A DNA stretch of 64,000 nt from NCBI RefSeq assembly GCF_002234595.1, contig NZ_NMUL01000006.1:62001-126000 (forward strand), given 5' to 3'. Position numbers and translations under genes: made by a program. This DNA comes from Amycolatopsis vastitatis. GTDB lineage: Bacteria; Actinomycetota; Actinomycetes; Mycobacteriales; Pseudonocardiaceae. Positions 16,812-25,608 of the stretch are shown piece by piece. The first letter of the stretch is position 1. Each line of letters begins with the position of its first letter. A model generated the notes under the pieces. That model did no database searches, had not been told where the DNA came from, and saw only the letters and a program-made list of their open reading frames with translations.

Positions 16812-17191
16812 CCGTCCTCCCGAGCGAGGGGTGGCGAGCCTTGTGGTGCCAAGGTACTCGCCTCCGGGCCCGGTGCGAGCCGTCCGAGATCGATCAAGTC
16901 CTGCCGGACAACCGCGCTCCGGGCGGCCGCCGCCGGTGGACCGGGTCGCGGAAATCCGATGTGGACAGTGGCGGACGAGGTCGCCGCGGCCCTGTACCCG
17001 ACGGCCGTAGCGGGCGATGAGAACGCCCAGCTCGGCCACCGTTTCGCCTCGCCTCGCCCCGGAGCAGCCTCGAGTTCTGACGTTGATCGAACGCATCGAG
17101 GATGTCCTTCCGTCTCCGCCGGCCTGTCACCTCCGACACGAACGGCGCGCGCCCGGATCGGCAGCCGAGGCGGCCGTGATGGGATGCCCCC
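16812..17191. other. 380-bp intergenic region between the LacI and TauE genes
   Basis: It should contain the two divergent promoters. I see no convincing gene: the open frames on both strands have no RBS and repetitive Arg/Pro-rich products typical of shadow ORFs. A small GTGGTGCCAAGG motif near 16842 might belong to a LacI operator but lacks full symmetry. Confidence 0.5.
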
Positions 17192-17947
17192 GTGATCACC
17201 GACCCGCTCGTGCTGCTCCTGCTCGTGCTCGCCGGGGTCGGCGCCGGCCTGACCGGGGCGACCGCCGGGCTCGCTTCGCTGGTGTCCTACCCCGCGCTGC
17301 TCGCGGCCGGCCTGCCGCCATTGACCGCGAACGTCACCAACACCGTCGCCATGCTGGGCACCACCGCGGGCGCCGCGGCCGGGGCGCGGCCCGAGCTGGC
17401 CGGGCAGCGGGCCCGGCTCGTCCCGCTCTGCCTCGTCACGACCGTCGGCGGCGCGTGCGGCGGGGCCGTGCTGCTGCTGACCCCGGCCGGCGCGTTCACC
17501 GTCATCGTGCCGTGGCTGATCGGCGGGGCGTCGCTGGTGCTGATGGCCGGGCCCCGGCTCCGCCGGCTGGCCGAAGGTGCCGAACACCACGGCCTGAGCG
17601 CGGCGACCGGCGTGGCCGCGTTCTTCATCGGCGTCTACGGCGGCTACTTCGGCGCCGCCGCGGGCGTGCTCATGCTCGCGCTGCTGGTGTCGGTCTGGAG
17701 CCAGCCACTCGCCCGCACCAACGCGGCGAAGAACCTGGTCACCGGTTCGGCGAACCTCCTCGCCGCGATCGTCTTCTCGGTCACCGGCAAGGTCGTCTGG
17801 CCGGCCGCGCTCGCCGTCTGCCTCGGCTCCCTCGGCGGCGCGTGGCTGGGTTCGACGCTGGTGCGGCACCTGCCGGCCACGCCGTTGCGGATCGGCATCG
17901 GCATTGCGGGACTGGGCCTGGCGGTGGTCCTCGGCGTGCGGGCATGA
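17192..17947 (+). CDS. TauE/SafE-family (sulfite exporter) permease
   Basis: A 251-aa protein with about eight hydrophobic segments. The two internal repeats each start with a glycine-rich helix: GVGAGLTGATAGLASLVSYPALLAAGL and FFIGVYGGYFGAAAGVLMLALL. The NxxxT motifs TANVTNTV and TNAAKNLVTGSANLL are typical TauE/SafE features. Family members export sulfite, sulfoacetate or related organosulfur anions. GTG start. It is 30 bp upstream of the molybdenum hydroxylase operon and may be transcribed with it. Confidence 0.88.
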   Translation: MITDPLVLLLLVLAGVGAGLTGATAGLASLVSYPALLAAGLPPLTANVTNTVAMLGTTAGAAAGARPELAGQRARLVPLCLVTTVGGACGGAVLLLTPAGAFTVIVPWLIGGASLVLMAGPRLRRLAEGAEHHGLSAATGVAAFFIGVYGGYFGAAAGVLMLALLVSVWSQPLARTNAAKNLVTGSANLLAAIVFSVTGKVVWPAALAVCLGSLGGAWLGSTLVRHLPATPLRIGIGIAGLGLAVVLGVRA

Positions 17948-17977
17948 TCGGCGGGGTATCGGCGAGCAGGAGAGCAG

Positions 17978-20242
17978 ATGAGCATTGTCGGGACCAGGGT
18001 GGTCCGCCAAGAGGATCGGAACCTGATCACCGCGGGCGGCACTTACGTGGACGACCTGCGGGTGGACGCGCTGAGCGGGGCCGCACACGCGGTGTTCGTG
18101 CGAAGTCCGATCGCGCACGCGCGGATCGGCGGCATCGACGTGACCGAAGCGAAGGCGGCGCCGGGGGTGCTCGGCGTCTTCACCGCCGCCGACCTGGGGC
18201 TCGACCCGCACGCGGCCGGACCGCTGAAGGAACCTTGGCTGGCCGACGGGGTGGTGCGCTACGTCGGCGAACCCGTCGCGCTAGTCGTCACCGAAGAGCG
18301 CTACCAGCTGGCCGACGCGGCCGAGCTGGTCGACGTCGACTACGACCCGCTGGAAGCGGTCGCGAGCATCGACGCGGCGCTGGCGGGCGAGACGCTGCTG
18401 TACCCGGAGACCGGCAGCAACATCGTCCAGGTCAACGGCGCGGAGCAGTTCGACGACGCGATCTTCGAAGGCTGCGACGTCGTGGTCACGCAGACCATCG
18501 CCAACCAGCGCGTCGCGCCCGCCCCGCTCGAGGTGCGCGGCGCATCCTGCGCCTGGGGCGAGGACGGCAGGCTGACGGTCTGGCTGTCGTCGCAGAACGC
18601 CCAGATCGCGCGGATGCAGCTGGCGGCGAGCCTCGGCGTCGGCGAGGAGTCGGTCCGGGTCATCACGCCGGACGTCGGCGGCGGGTTCGGCGCGAAGATC
18701 GGTGCGGACCCCGAGGTCACCGTGCTCGGCTGGGCCGCGAAACGGCTCGAGCGGCCGGTGCGCTGGGTCGAGTCGCGCAGCGAGAACCTGACGTCGATGA
18801 CGCACGGCCGCGCGCAGCAGAACACCGTGACCATCGGCGGCAAGCGCGACGGCACGGTCCTCGCGTACCGCCTCGACGTCATCCAGGACGCCGGCGCGTA
18901 CCCGCGGACGCTGTTCCTGCCGACGCTGACCGAGCTGATGGCCGTCGGCGTCTACCGGTTCCCGAAGGTGGAGACGCGCAGCCGCGCTGTCGTCACGAAC
19001 ACGACGCCGGTCTCGGCCTACCGCGGCGCGGGCCGCCCGGAGGCGACGGCCGCCGTCGAACGGGCGATGGACCTGTTCGCCACCGAGATCGGACGCGACC
19101 CGGCCGAGGTCCGCCGGGTCAACTTCATCCGGCCGGACGAGTTCCCGTACCAGACGCCGACCGGCGCGTCCTACGACACGGGCGAATACGCGGCGGCGCT
19201 GGACAAGGCCCTGGAGGCCGCCGGGTACACCGGACTGCGAGCCGAGCAACGGCGGCGGCGGGAGGCGGGCGACCCGGTCGAACTCGGTCTGGGCATCGCG
19301 ACCTACGTCGAGATCACCGGCGGCGACGGCGGTGGCGAGAGCGGCCGCGTCGACATCCACCCGGACGGCTCGGTCGTCGCGTGGACCGGGAGCTCGCCGC
19401 ACGGGCAGGGGCTCGGGACGTCACTGGCGATGCTGCTGGCCGACCGGCTCGGCGTGCCACTGGACAAGATCACCGTCCGGCACGGCGACACCGACGAGGT
19501 GCCCAAGGGCATCGGCACGTTCGGCTCCCGGTCGCTGCAGCTGGGCGGCTCGGCGATCCGGCAGGCGGCCGACCAGGTGATCGCCCAGGCCCGCGAGCTG
19601 GCGGCCGAACTGCTGGAAGCCGCGCCGGACGACCTCGAACTGGACGTCGAGCGCGGGGTCTGGCAGGTGCGCGGCGCGCCGTCGAGCACCGTGCTCAGCT
19701 GGGCGCAGGTGGCCGAACGCGCCGCCGAGGGCAAGCTCACCGCCGACGTCTGGTTCGGTGACGGCAAGCCGACGTTCCCGTTCGGCGCGCACCTCGCGGT
19801 CGTCGAGGTCGACACCGAAACCGGCAAGGTCGAGCTGCGCCGGATCGTCGCCGTCGACGACGCCGGCCCGATCGTCAACCCGCTCACCTTCCGCGGGCAG
19901 CGCCACGGCGGCCTCGCCCAAGGCGCGGCGCAGGCGCTCATGGAAGTCGTCACCTACGACGACGACGGCAACCCGACGACCGCGACACTGGCGGACTACT
20001 CGTTCGTCACCGCCGCCGAGCTGCCGGACTTCGAGCTCGTCGACATGACCACGCCGACCGACCGGAACCTGCTGGGTGTCAAGGGGATCGGCGAGGCGGC
20101 GACGATCGGCTCGACGCCGGCGGTGCACAACGCCGTGGTCGACGCGCTGGCCGCACGCGGCGTCAAGCACCTGGACATGCCCACGACCCCCATTCGGGTC
20201 TGGGCCGCACTGGAAGAAACCGGGAAGGGAAGCGCGCAGTGA
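17978..20242 (+). CDS. Molybdenum hydroxylase large subunit, CoxL form II / xanthine dehydrogenase family
   Basis: A 754-aa Mo-cofactor subunit. The active-site loop reads AYRGAGR (347-353), the signature of form II CoxL-like proteins; true CO dehydrogenase has AYRCSFR, so CO oxidation is not predicted. [14 protein letters not shown] and the catalytic base Glu706 in [13 protein letters not shown] are present. The partners follow with overlapping stop/start codons. Related enzymes hydroxylate aldehydes, purines or N-heterocycles. The gene order large-small-medium differs from coxMSL. No Mo-cofactor maturation genes are in the window. Confidence 0.92.
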   Translation: MSIVGTRVVRQEDRNLITAGGTYVDDLRVDALSGAAHAVFVRSPIAHARIGGIDVTEAKAAPGVLGVFTAADLGLDPHAAGPLKEPWLADGVVRYVGEPVALVVTEERYQLADAAELVDVDYDPLEAVASIDAALAGETLLYPETGSNIVQVNGAEQFDDAIFEGCDVVVTQTIANQRVAPAPLEVRGASCAWGEDGRLTVWLSSQNAQIARMQLAASLGVGEESVRVITPDVGGGFGAKIGADPEVTVLGWAAKRLERPVRWVESRSENLTSMTHGRAQQNTVTIGGKRDGTVLAYRLDVIQDAGAYPRTLFLPTLTELMAVGVYRFPKVETRSRAVVTNTTPVSAYRGAGRPEATAAVERAMDLFATEIGRDPAEVRRVNFIRPDEFPYQTPTGASYDTGEYAAALDKALEAAGYTGLRAEQRRRREAGDPVELGLGIATYVEITGGDGGGESGRVDIHPDGSVVAWTGSSPHGQGLGTSLAMLLADRLGVPLDKITVRHGDTDEVPKGIGTFGSRSLQLGGSAIRQAADQVIAQARELAAELLEAAPDDLELDVERGVWQVRGAPSSTVLSWAQVAERAAEGKLTADVWFGDGKPTFPFGAHLAVVEVDTETGKVELRRIVAVDDAGPIVNPLTFRGQRHGGLAQGAAQALMEVVTYDDDGNPTTATLADYSFVTAAELPDFELVDMTTPTDRNLLGVKGIGEAATIGSTPAVHNAVVDALAARGVKHLDMPTTPIRVWAALEETGKGSAQ

Positions 20243-20709
20243 AGGTCTCGATCGAGGTCAACGGGCGGGCGGTGGCCGAGGAGGTGCCGGACCGGACGCT
20301 CCTGGTGCACTTCCTGCGTGACACCGCCGGGCTCACCGGCACGAACATCGGCTGCGACACGACGTCCTGCGGGGCCTGTACCGTGCTGCTCGACGGCGAG
20401 TCGGTCAAGTCGTGCACGGTGCTGGCCGCGCAGGCCGACGGCCACGCCGTCACCACCGTCGAAGGACTGTCCTCTTCGGACGAAGAGTTGCATCCCCTGC
20501 AGCGTGCCTTCCGTGAGCAGCACGGTCTGCAGTGCGGGTTCTGCACGCCGGGCATGATCATGGCGTCGGTTTCGCTGCTGGCCGACAACCCGAAGCCTTC
20601 GCGTGACGAGGTGCGCGCGGGGCTCGAGGGCAACCTGTGCCGCTGCACGGGCTACCACAACATCGTGAACGCCGTGATCGACGCTTCGGGGCAGGAGGTG
20701 GACCGGTGA
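20239..20709 (+). CDS. Molybdenum hydroxylase [2Fe-2S] small subunit (CoxS-like)
   Basis: A 156-aa electron-transfer subunit with two [2Fe-2S] clusters: a plant-ferredoxin-type set ([16 protein letters not shown] with a later SC) and the C-terminal set CGFCTPGMI and [12 protein letters not shown] start inside the preceding stop (GTGA) gives tight coupling. It passes electrons between the Mo site and the FAD subunit. Confidence 0.94.
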   Translation: MKVSIEVNGRAVAEEVPDRTLLVHFLRDTAGLTGTNIGCDTTSCGACTVLLDGESVKSCTVLAAQADGHAVTTVEGLSSSDEELHPLQRAFREQHGLQCGFCTPGMIMASVSLLADNPKPSRDEVRAGLEGNLCRCTGYHNIVNAVIDASGQEVDR

Positions 20710-21515
20710 TCCCGGCTTCGTTCGAGTACCTGCGCGTGTCCACAGTGGACGAGGCGGTGGCTCGGCTGGCGTCCTTGGGTGACGACGCGAAGGTGCTGGC
20801 CGGCGGGCATTCCCTGCTGCCGCTGATGAAGCTGCGGCTGGCCGCGCCGGAGTACCTGGTGGACATCGGACCGGTCGACGAGCTCCGGTACGTCCGCATG
20901 GACGGCGCCGAAGTCGCGATCGGCGCGTTGTCCCGCTACAGCGACCTCGCGCGGGACCCGGTGCTGCTGGAGCACGCGCCGCTGCTGGCGCACGTGTCGG
21001 CTTCGGTGGGCGACCGGCAGGTCCGCCACCGCGGCACGATCGGCGGGTCGCTGGTGCACGCGGACTCCGCGGCGGACCTGCCCGCGGCGGTGCTGGCCTC
21101 GGACGCCGTGCTGGTCGCGCGCGGTCCGTCGGGTTCGCGGCGTATCCCGGCGTCGGAGTTCTTCCTCGGCCCGTTCACGACACCGCTGGAGCCGACCGAG
21201 CTGCTGACGGAAATCCGCTTGCCGTCACAGGCCGGTCAGGGCTGGGGCTTCCAGAAATTCACCCGCCGCGCGATCGACTGGGCGATGGTCGGGGTGGCCG
21301 TCGCCGGAGGCCGGGTGGGGCTGGTGAACATGGGCGGAGTGCCGCTGCGGGCCACCGCCACGGAAGCGGCCTTGGCGTCCGGTGCGTCGATAGCGGACGC
21401 GGCGGCATCGGCGGCGGAGGGCACCAACCCGCCGGACGAGCCGCACGCCACCGCGGAGTACCGCCGCCACTTGGCGCGGGTCCTGACGCGCCGCGCGCTC
21501 ACCCAGGCGGGCTGA
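20706..21515 (+). CDS. Molybdenum hydroxylase FAD subunit (CoxM-like)
   Basis: A 269-aa FAD-binding subunit. FAD-contact motifs [17 protein letters not shown] and [19 protein letters not shown] are both clear, as in CoxM and the XDH FAD domain. GTG start in a GTGA overlap with the small-subunit gene. Completes a three-subunit enzyme with the previous two genes; electron acceptor unknown. Confidence 0.93.
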   Translation: MIPASFEYLRVSTVDEAVARLASLGDDAKVLAGGHSLLPLMKLRLAAPEYLVDIGPVDELRYVRMDGAEVAIGALSRYSDLARDPVLLEHAPLLAHVSASVGDRQVRHRGTIGGSLVHADSAADLPAAVLASDAVLVARGPSGSRRIPASEFFLGPFTTPLEPTELLTEIRLPSQAGQGWGFQKFTRRAIDWAMVGVAVAGGRVGLVNMGGVPLRATATEAALASGASIADAAASAAEGTNPPDEPHATAEYRRHLARVLTRRALTQAG

Positions 21516-21615
21516 GGGCTCCCGCGATCACCGGCGTCCTTCCTCGGGGCGCCGGTGATCGCGATGGCCGATTCCCGCCAGCGCCGGGGCCGATGCGGAC
21601 GGCACGCTCGACGAC

Positions 21616-22284
21616 GTGAACACTCCTGCGCACACGGCCATCGAGCCCGGCATCCTGTACTTCGGCACCCCGGTCGTGCTCATTGCGAGCACCAACGAGG
21701 ACGGCTCGGCCAACCTGGCCCCGATGTCGTCGGCATTCTGGCTCGGGTGGCGGGCGATACTCGGACTCGGGGTCCGTTCCAAGACCGCCCAGAACCTTTT
21801 GCGCACCCGCGAATGCGTGCTGAACCTCCCCTCGGACACCCAGGCGGCGGCCGTCGACCGGCTCGCGCTGACCACGGGGTCGGATCCGGTGCCGGACGGG
21901 AAGGTTCGACGGGGCTACTTTCACGTCGCCTCGAAGTTCTCGCGCGCTGGGTTGACCCCTGTTCCTTCGGAAACCGTTGTGCCTCCTCGGGTTGCCGAGT
22001 GTCCGGTCGCCATGGAGGCTGTTGTCGAGGCCGTGCATCCGGTCGGGGATGATGGGGGGATCGTCGCCTTCGAGGTTCGGGTTCAGCGGGTTTTCGTGCA
22101 TGATGAGATCCGGTTGGCCGGTAGTGACGATCGCATCGATCCTGACGCTTGGCGGCCGCTCATCATGAGTTTTCAGAAGTTTTACGGGTTGGGGGAGCAG
22201 GTTCATCCTTCCACCCTGGCTCGGATTCCGGAGCGGCTCTATCGTGGGGCTGATATCGATCGGGCTCGGTTGGTTTCTCCGTGA
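21616..22284 (+). CDS. Flavin-reductase-like FMN-binding protein
   Basis: A 222-aa protein of the flavin reductase / split-barrel flavoprotein family. TPVVLIASTNEDGSANLAPMSSAFWLG is the characteristic first half of the FMN-binding barrel, with VRSKTAQNLLRTRECVLNLP following. Such proteins reduce or carry FMN, sometimes for a partner oxygenase. GTG start. Codon use shifts to lower GC in the last 130 codons, marking the edge of the lower-GC stretch that contains the HNH gene. Confidence 0.82.
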   Translation: MNTPAHTAIEPGILYFGTPVVLIASTNEDGSANLAPMSSAFWLGWRAILGLGVRSKTAQNLLRTRECVLNLPSDTQAAAVDRLALTTGSDPVPDGKVRRGYFHVASKFSRAGLTPVPSETVVPPRVAECPVAMEAVVEAVHPVGDDGGIVAFEVRVQRVFVHDEIRLAGSDDRIDPDAWRPLIMSFQKFYGLGEQVHPSTLARIPERLYRGADIDRARLVSP

Positions 22285-22316
22285 TTTTCTCGAGTTTCAA
22301 GCGCGGCTTCGCCGTG

Positions 22317-22381
22317 GCGTGGGAAATCGGCGCTTGTCGTGGTTGCTTGTCCTTGTGGTCGCCAGCGCCGATTCCCCACGC
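22317..22381. repeat. 18-bp inverted repeat upstream of the HNH gene
   Basis: GCGTGGGAAATCGGCGCT (22317-22334) and AGCGCCGATTCCCCACGC (22364-22381) are inverted copies with one mismatch and a 29-bp loop. It lies between the flavin reductase stop and the DUF222-HNH start, and may be a terminator or a landmark of the HNH element. Confidence 0.6.
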
Positions 22382-22494
22382 ATCGAGTCCCTCTGCCGAC
22401 TTTCTCGTGGGGTGTTCCGGTGCTGTGACAGTTCTGCTTTGGTGGTACCTGTTCGTGTGATGACAGGTGTTCGATTGCCGGTAATCATTGAGTT

Positions 22495-23724
22495 ATGACC
22501 GAACACGCGATCCGGCAGTCTGATGCGGTGGCCATCGCCGACCGCATCGGCTCCCTGTTCGCGTGCATCCGGTCCGCCGAAGCCGAACTCGGCGCCCTGC
22601 TGGTCGAGATCGAGCAGCGGGGGGTGCTGGAGCTGTTCGGCTACCGGTATGTGCCCCGATTGCTGGAGCACCTCGCGGATGTCCCGAAAGCCTCCGCCGA
22701 GCGGATGGTGAAACGCGCCCGCGCCCTCAACCCCGGCCTGAGCCTGGACGGCACTCCGATCCCGGCCCTGGCGGCCGCCACGGGGGTCGTGGCCCGGTCG
22801 GGACAGCTGAGCAACCCGATGATCGACGTGATTGCCGGGGTACTGCAAGACGTTCCGCCCGAGCACCGCGAGGGGGCCGAGCGGCATCTGCTCGACTTCG
22901 CCGCCGAGGCGGGGCATCGGCAGGTCGCCGCGCTCGGCGCCCGCATCCTCGCGCACCTCGACCCCGACGGGGCGGAACCCGACGACACCGAACCCGCCAC
23001 CCCCACCCGGGAACTCTCCCTGCGACGCAAACGGACCGGGATCTGGGAGATCAACGGCAAGCTGGATGACGAGACCGGTGCCCGGGCCAGTGTCCTGCTG
23101 GATTCGCTGGCCCAGCGTCGCCCCACCGGCGAGGGCCCGGATTTGCGGTCGCCGCAGGAACGTTACGGCGACGCCTTCTCCGACGCGATCGACCTGGCGT
23201 GGACCACCCCGGACCTGCCGATGCAGGCCGGGGAACGCGCCCACGTGATGGTCGCGGTCTCCCTGACCGACCTGAAGACCGGTATCGGCACCGCCCTCCT
23301 GGGGGATGAGGGAACGATCTCCGCCGCCGAAGCCCGGCTGCACGCCTGCGACTGCATGATCATTCCCGCGGTGCTCGGCACCCACAGCGAACCCCTCGAT
23401 GTGGGGCGTCTGCGGCGCCTGGTTCCCCGAGCGATCCGCCACGCCCTGTACCTGCGGGACCGGGGCTGTGCCTTCCCGGGGTGTCATCGGCCACCTCGGC
23501 ACTGTCAGGGTCACCACATCCGTCACTGGGCCGATGGTGGTCCCACCGAGCTGGGCAATCTGGTGCTGATGTGCGCCCACCACCATCGGCTGCTGCACCG
23601 CTCGGGGTGGGAGGTCCGGATCGCCGCCGACGGTCTCCCCGAATTCCTACCGCCAGCCTTCCTAGACAAACAGCGAAAACCCCGGCGCAACAACCTGCAC
23701 CAACCCTTGCCCTTCGCGGCATAA
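22495..23724 (+). CDS. DUF222 / 13E12-type HNH endonuclease
   Basis: A 409-aa protein with an N-terminal DUF222 (13E12 repeat) region (about 1-280) and a C-terminal HNH nuclease domain: CAFPGCHRPPRHCQGHHIRHW, then GGPTELGNLVLMCAHHHRLLH. The Cys pair, HH and final His are intact, so the nuclease may be active. Genes of this family are multicopy in actinomycete genomes, and the M. tuberculosis versions occur in REP13E12 elements used by phages for integration. The flanking DNA (about 21.9-24.2 kb) is lower in GC, in line with a mobile origin; no integrase is present. Confidence 0.92.
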   Translation: MTEHAIRQSDAVAIADRIGSLFACIRSAEAELGALLVEIEQRGVLELFGYRYVPRLLEHLADVPKASAERMVKRARALNPGLSLDGTPIPALAAATGVVARSGQLSNPMIDVIAGVLQDVPPEHREGAERHLLDFAAEAGHRQVAALGARILAHLDPDGAEPDDTEPATPTRELSLRRKRTGIWEINGKLDDETGARASVLLDSLAQRRPTGEGPDLRSPQERYGDAFSDAIDLAWTTPDLPMQAGERAHVMVAVSLTDLKTGIGTALLGDEGTISAAEARLHACDCMIIPAVLGTHSEPLDVGRLRRLVPRAIRHALYLRDRGCAFPGCHRPPRHCQGHHIRHWADGGPTELGNLVLMCAHHHRLLHRSGWEVRIAADGLPEFLPPAFLDKQRKPRRNNLHQPLPFAA

Positions 23725-24270
23725 CCACAGCATGGGACAGGCCCGCAGCCACCGGCTCCGGGCCCACACCCACGCCGTCGGGGAGGTGTGAGGAAGCAGT
23801 CGAGCGGTTCATCCGGGTAACCGGCACGGGCGACGATCAGACAGCCGCGGATCGACAACCGCATCCGCCTGGGCCGGTGCCGCTCGATAGCGAAGACTCT
23901 GTCGCACCAACGTCTCGCGCGTTCGGTTGGGCGGGTGCGGTGGGCAGCCGCGCCCAGGCTAAGCAGTGCGGCCCGGGGTTGCGACCACAGCTGTCGCCTC
24001 CGCCGCTTCGGTTGCGAAGCTGTCCCTGCCCACGTCGCCTTATGAGGCTGGCAGCGGTGTGCCACTGCACTTGCGGCCGGGCTGGAGGTATCCGCCGTGG
24101 TGGGTTGGTCGCTTGGCCGAAGGTTGGCTCAGGGCCTTTGCCCGCGCTGTCCAGGGATCGTGGTCTTTCGGGCATCCGCGTGGCGGTGCCGACGCGGCAT
24201 CTTGCGGCACTGCTACTGTTCGTAAGGAGAATTGCTTGAGGGCTTGACGAAACGAGTGCGGCGAGGGGAT
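23725..24270. other. 545-bp intergenic region without a convincing gene
   Basis: Open frames on both strands (for example minus 23837-24175) lack ribosome-binding sites and recognisable products. Base composition is closer to the HNH gene than to the ESX cassette. It should contain the promoter for the 24271 operon, but I could not place a -35/-10 pair with confidence. Confidence 0.5.
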
Positions 24271-25113
24271 ATGGCGGAGCGGTTCGAGTTCGTCCTCGAG
24301 GTCGTCGAAGCTCTCGTCGTCGGGCAGGCGACCGGGGGCGACATCCGGCGGTACCCCCTGCGTGCCGGGCACCTGCCCGCCGATCCCGTGCGGTTCGTGC
24401 ACGTCGCGCGGCAGGTTTACGACGCTCTCGAAGAACGGCGGCTCTCCGTCTCCGGCGAGCTGCACCCCGGCGTGCGGATGGCCTTCGAGCTGCTTGCCGA
24501 GTCGCGGGTTTCGGTTGCCGTCAGCGGGATCGACGGCCTTGGTGCCGATGTTGCCGTGCTCGTCGTCACCGATGGGGCCCAGGCGCTCGGTGTCACCCAG
24601 GCCGCGGACACCGATGAACTGCTGTTTTCGCTGTTCGCGGACGAGGACCTCGTCGAGGTCGTCACCGGTGTGCTGCCGCCGGCTCCGGCCGCCACCACCG
24701 GCAGGCACGTCGTGCACCGCGCCGCCGGGCGGGAAGTTTCGGCCATGACCGCCAAGCGCATCGCGGACGCCGAGTTCGACGAAGAAGAGACCGATGCCTT
24801 CGGGATGATCGAGGTCAAGGCCGTGGTGCGGCCCGGGCGGCGGCCTCCGGCGCCGAAATCGTCGGACGTCGCCGTGCTGGAACGGGTGCTCGCCGAACCT
24901 CGGCTGGGGGGTGGCAACATCGCCGTCAGCGCTCAGGGCCGGCGGGGCGAGCTGCTGGCCGGCGAGCCGCTGAGCTGGCTGGACACCGCCGACGGCCGGT
25001 ACCTGGTGCACACCAAGACCGGCGAAGCGGGCGAGCTGACCGCGGAGTACGTGCCGGCCGGGCGGGCCGACCTCGCGCGCGCGATCCGGCACGCGATCGC
25101 GGCTGTCTACTGA
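24271..25113 (+). CDS. EspG-family ESX secretion-associated protein
   Basis: A 280-aa protein of the EspG fold, the cytosolic chaperone class that binds PE/PPE-type substrates and feeds them to ESX (type VII) secretion. Start ATG 24271 with GAGGGG 6 nt upstream. Recognisable are the N-terminal FEFVLEVVEALVVGQATGG, central VSVAVSGIDG, and the C-terminal GRYLVHTKTGEAGELTAEYVP beta-hairpin region. It heads a co-directional series: a helical protein, a PPE/WXG-like protein, an EspC-like protein, a YbaB-like protein and the RHS toxin. No ESX machinery (EccB/C/D/E, MycP) is in the window, so secretion must use a system encoded elsewhere. Confidence 0.87.
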   Translation: MAERFEFVLEVVEALVVGQATGGDIRRYPLRAGHLPADPVRFVHVARQVYDALEERRLSVSGELHPGVRMAFELLAESRVSVAVSGIDGLGADVAVLVVTDGAQALGVTQAADTDELLFSLFADEDLVEVVTGVLPPAPAATTGRHVVHRAAGREVSAMTAKRIADAEFDEEETDAFGMIEVKAVVRPGRRPPAPKSSDVAVLERVLAEPRLGGGNIAVSAQGRRGELLAGEPLSWLDTADGRYLVHTKTGEAGELTAEYVPAGRADLARAIRHAIAAVY

Positions 25114-25132
25114 TCGGGGAGGAACAGTCCTG

Positions 25133-25600
25133 ATGACGGAAGAGACCGCGGCGACAGCCCAGGCTCTCCAGGCGGCCATGCAGATGCAAGCCGCGACGAC
25201 GCCCGAGGCCAAGACGGTGGCCGCGGTCCGCGTCGGGCTCGCCGGTGCCCAGCTGAAGCGGCTCGCCCAGAGCGGCGGCTTCGCGATCGACGACACCACC
25301 GGAAACCAGCTGATCAAGGCGCTCGAAGGCGTGCTCGAGTCGCTCGAAGCGCGGTGGGCCACGCTGCAGCGGCTGCACGACGCGCCGGCGATGAGCCGGA
25401 CCGCCACCGGGCAGTGGGTCTCCGCGCACATGGTCAGCACCGCGGCCGACGAGCACGGGCTGCTCACCCAGCTGCAGGCGGCGCGGCAGGAGTTCCCGAC
25501 CTACATCGAGGCCATCAAGCTGGCGAAGAAGAACTACCAGTCCCGGGAAGAGAACACGCGGGCCACGCTCGCGGCGATCCCGCCCGCCGACCACAGCTGA
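25133..25600 (+). CDS. Helical ESX-cassette protein of unknown function (155 aa)
   Basis: An Ala/Gln-rich, fully helical protein without signal peptide or transmembrane segment. It starts 19 bp after the EspG gene and ends 8 bp before the PPE-like gene. Length and helicity resemble small WXG/PE-like partners, but no clear WXG motif is seen (a lone W is in LEARWATLQRLHD). It might pair with the following PPE-like protein; this rests on position only. Confidence 0.75.
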   Translation: MTEETAATAQALQAAMQMQAATTPEAKTVAAVRVGLAGAQLKRLAQSGGFAIDDTTGNQLIKALEGVLESLEARWATLQRLHDAPAMSRTATGQWVSAHMVSTAADEHGLLTQLQAARQEFPTYIEAIKLAKKNYQSREENTRATLAAIPPADHS

Positions 25601-25608
25601 GGGAGACC

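Noticed and set aside
16812..17096. N-terminal extension of the LacI regulator
   Set aside because: The HTH begins at residue 3 from the 16811 start as usual for the family; the extension has no protein-like features.
17978..21515. Aerobic CO dehydrogenase
   Set aside because: Active-site loop is AYRGAGR, not AYRCSFR, and the gene order is not coxMSL.
23837..24175. Possible minus-strand gene after the HNH gene
   Set aside because: No RBS, no domain, Pro/Arg-rich; overlaps equally long frames on the other strand.
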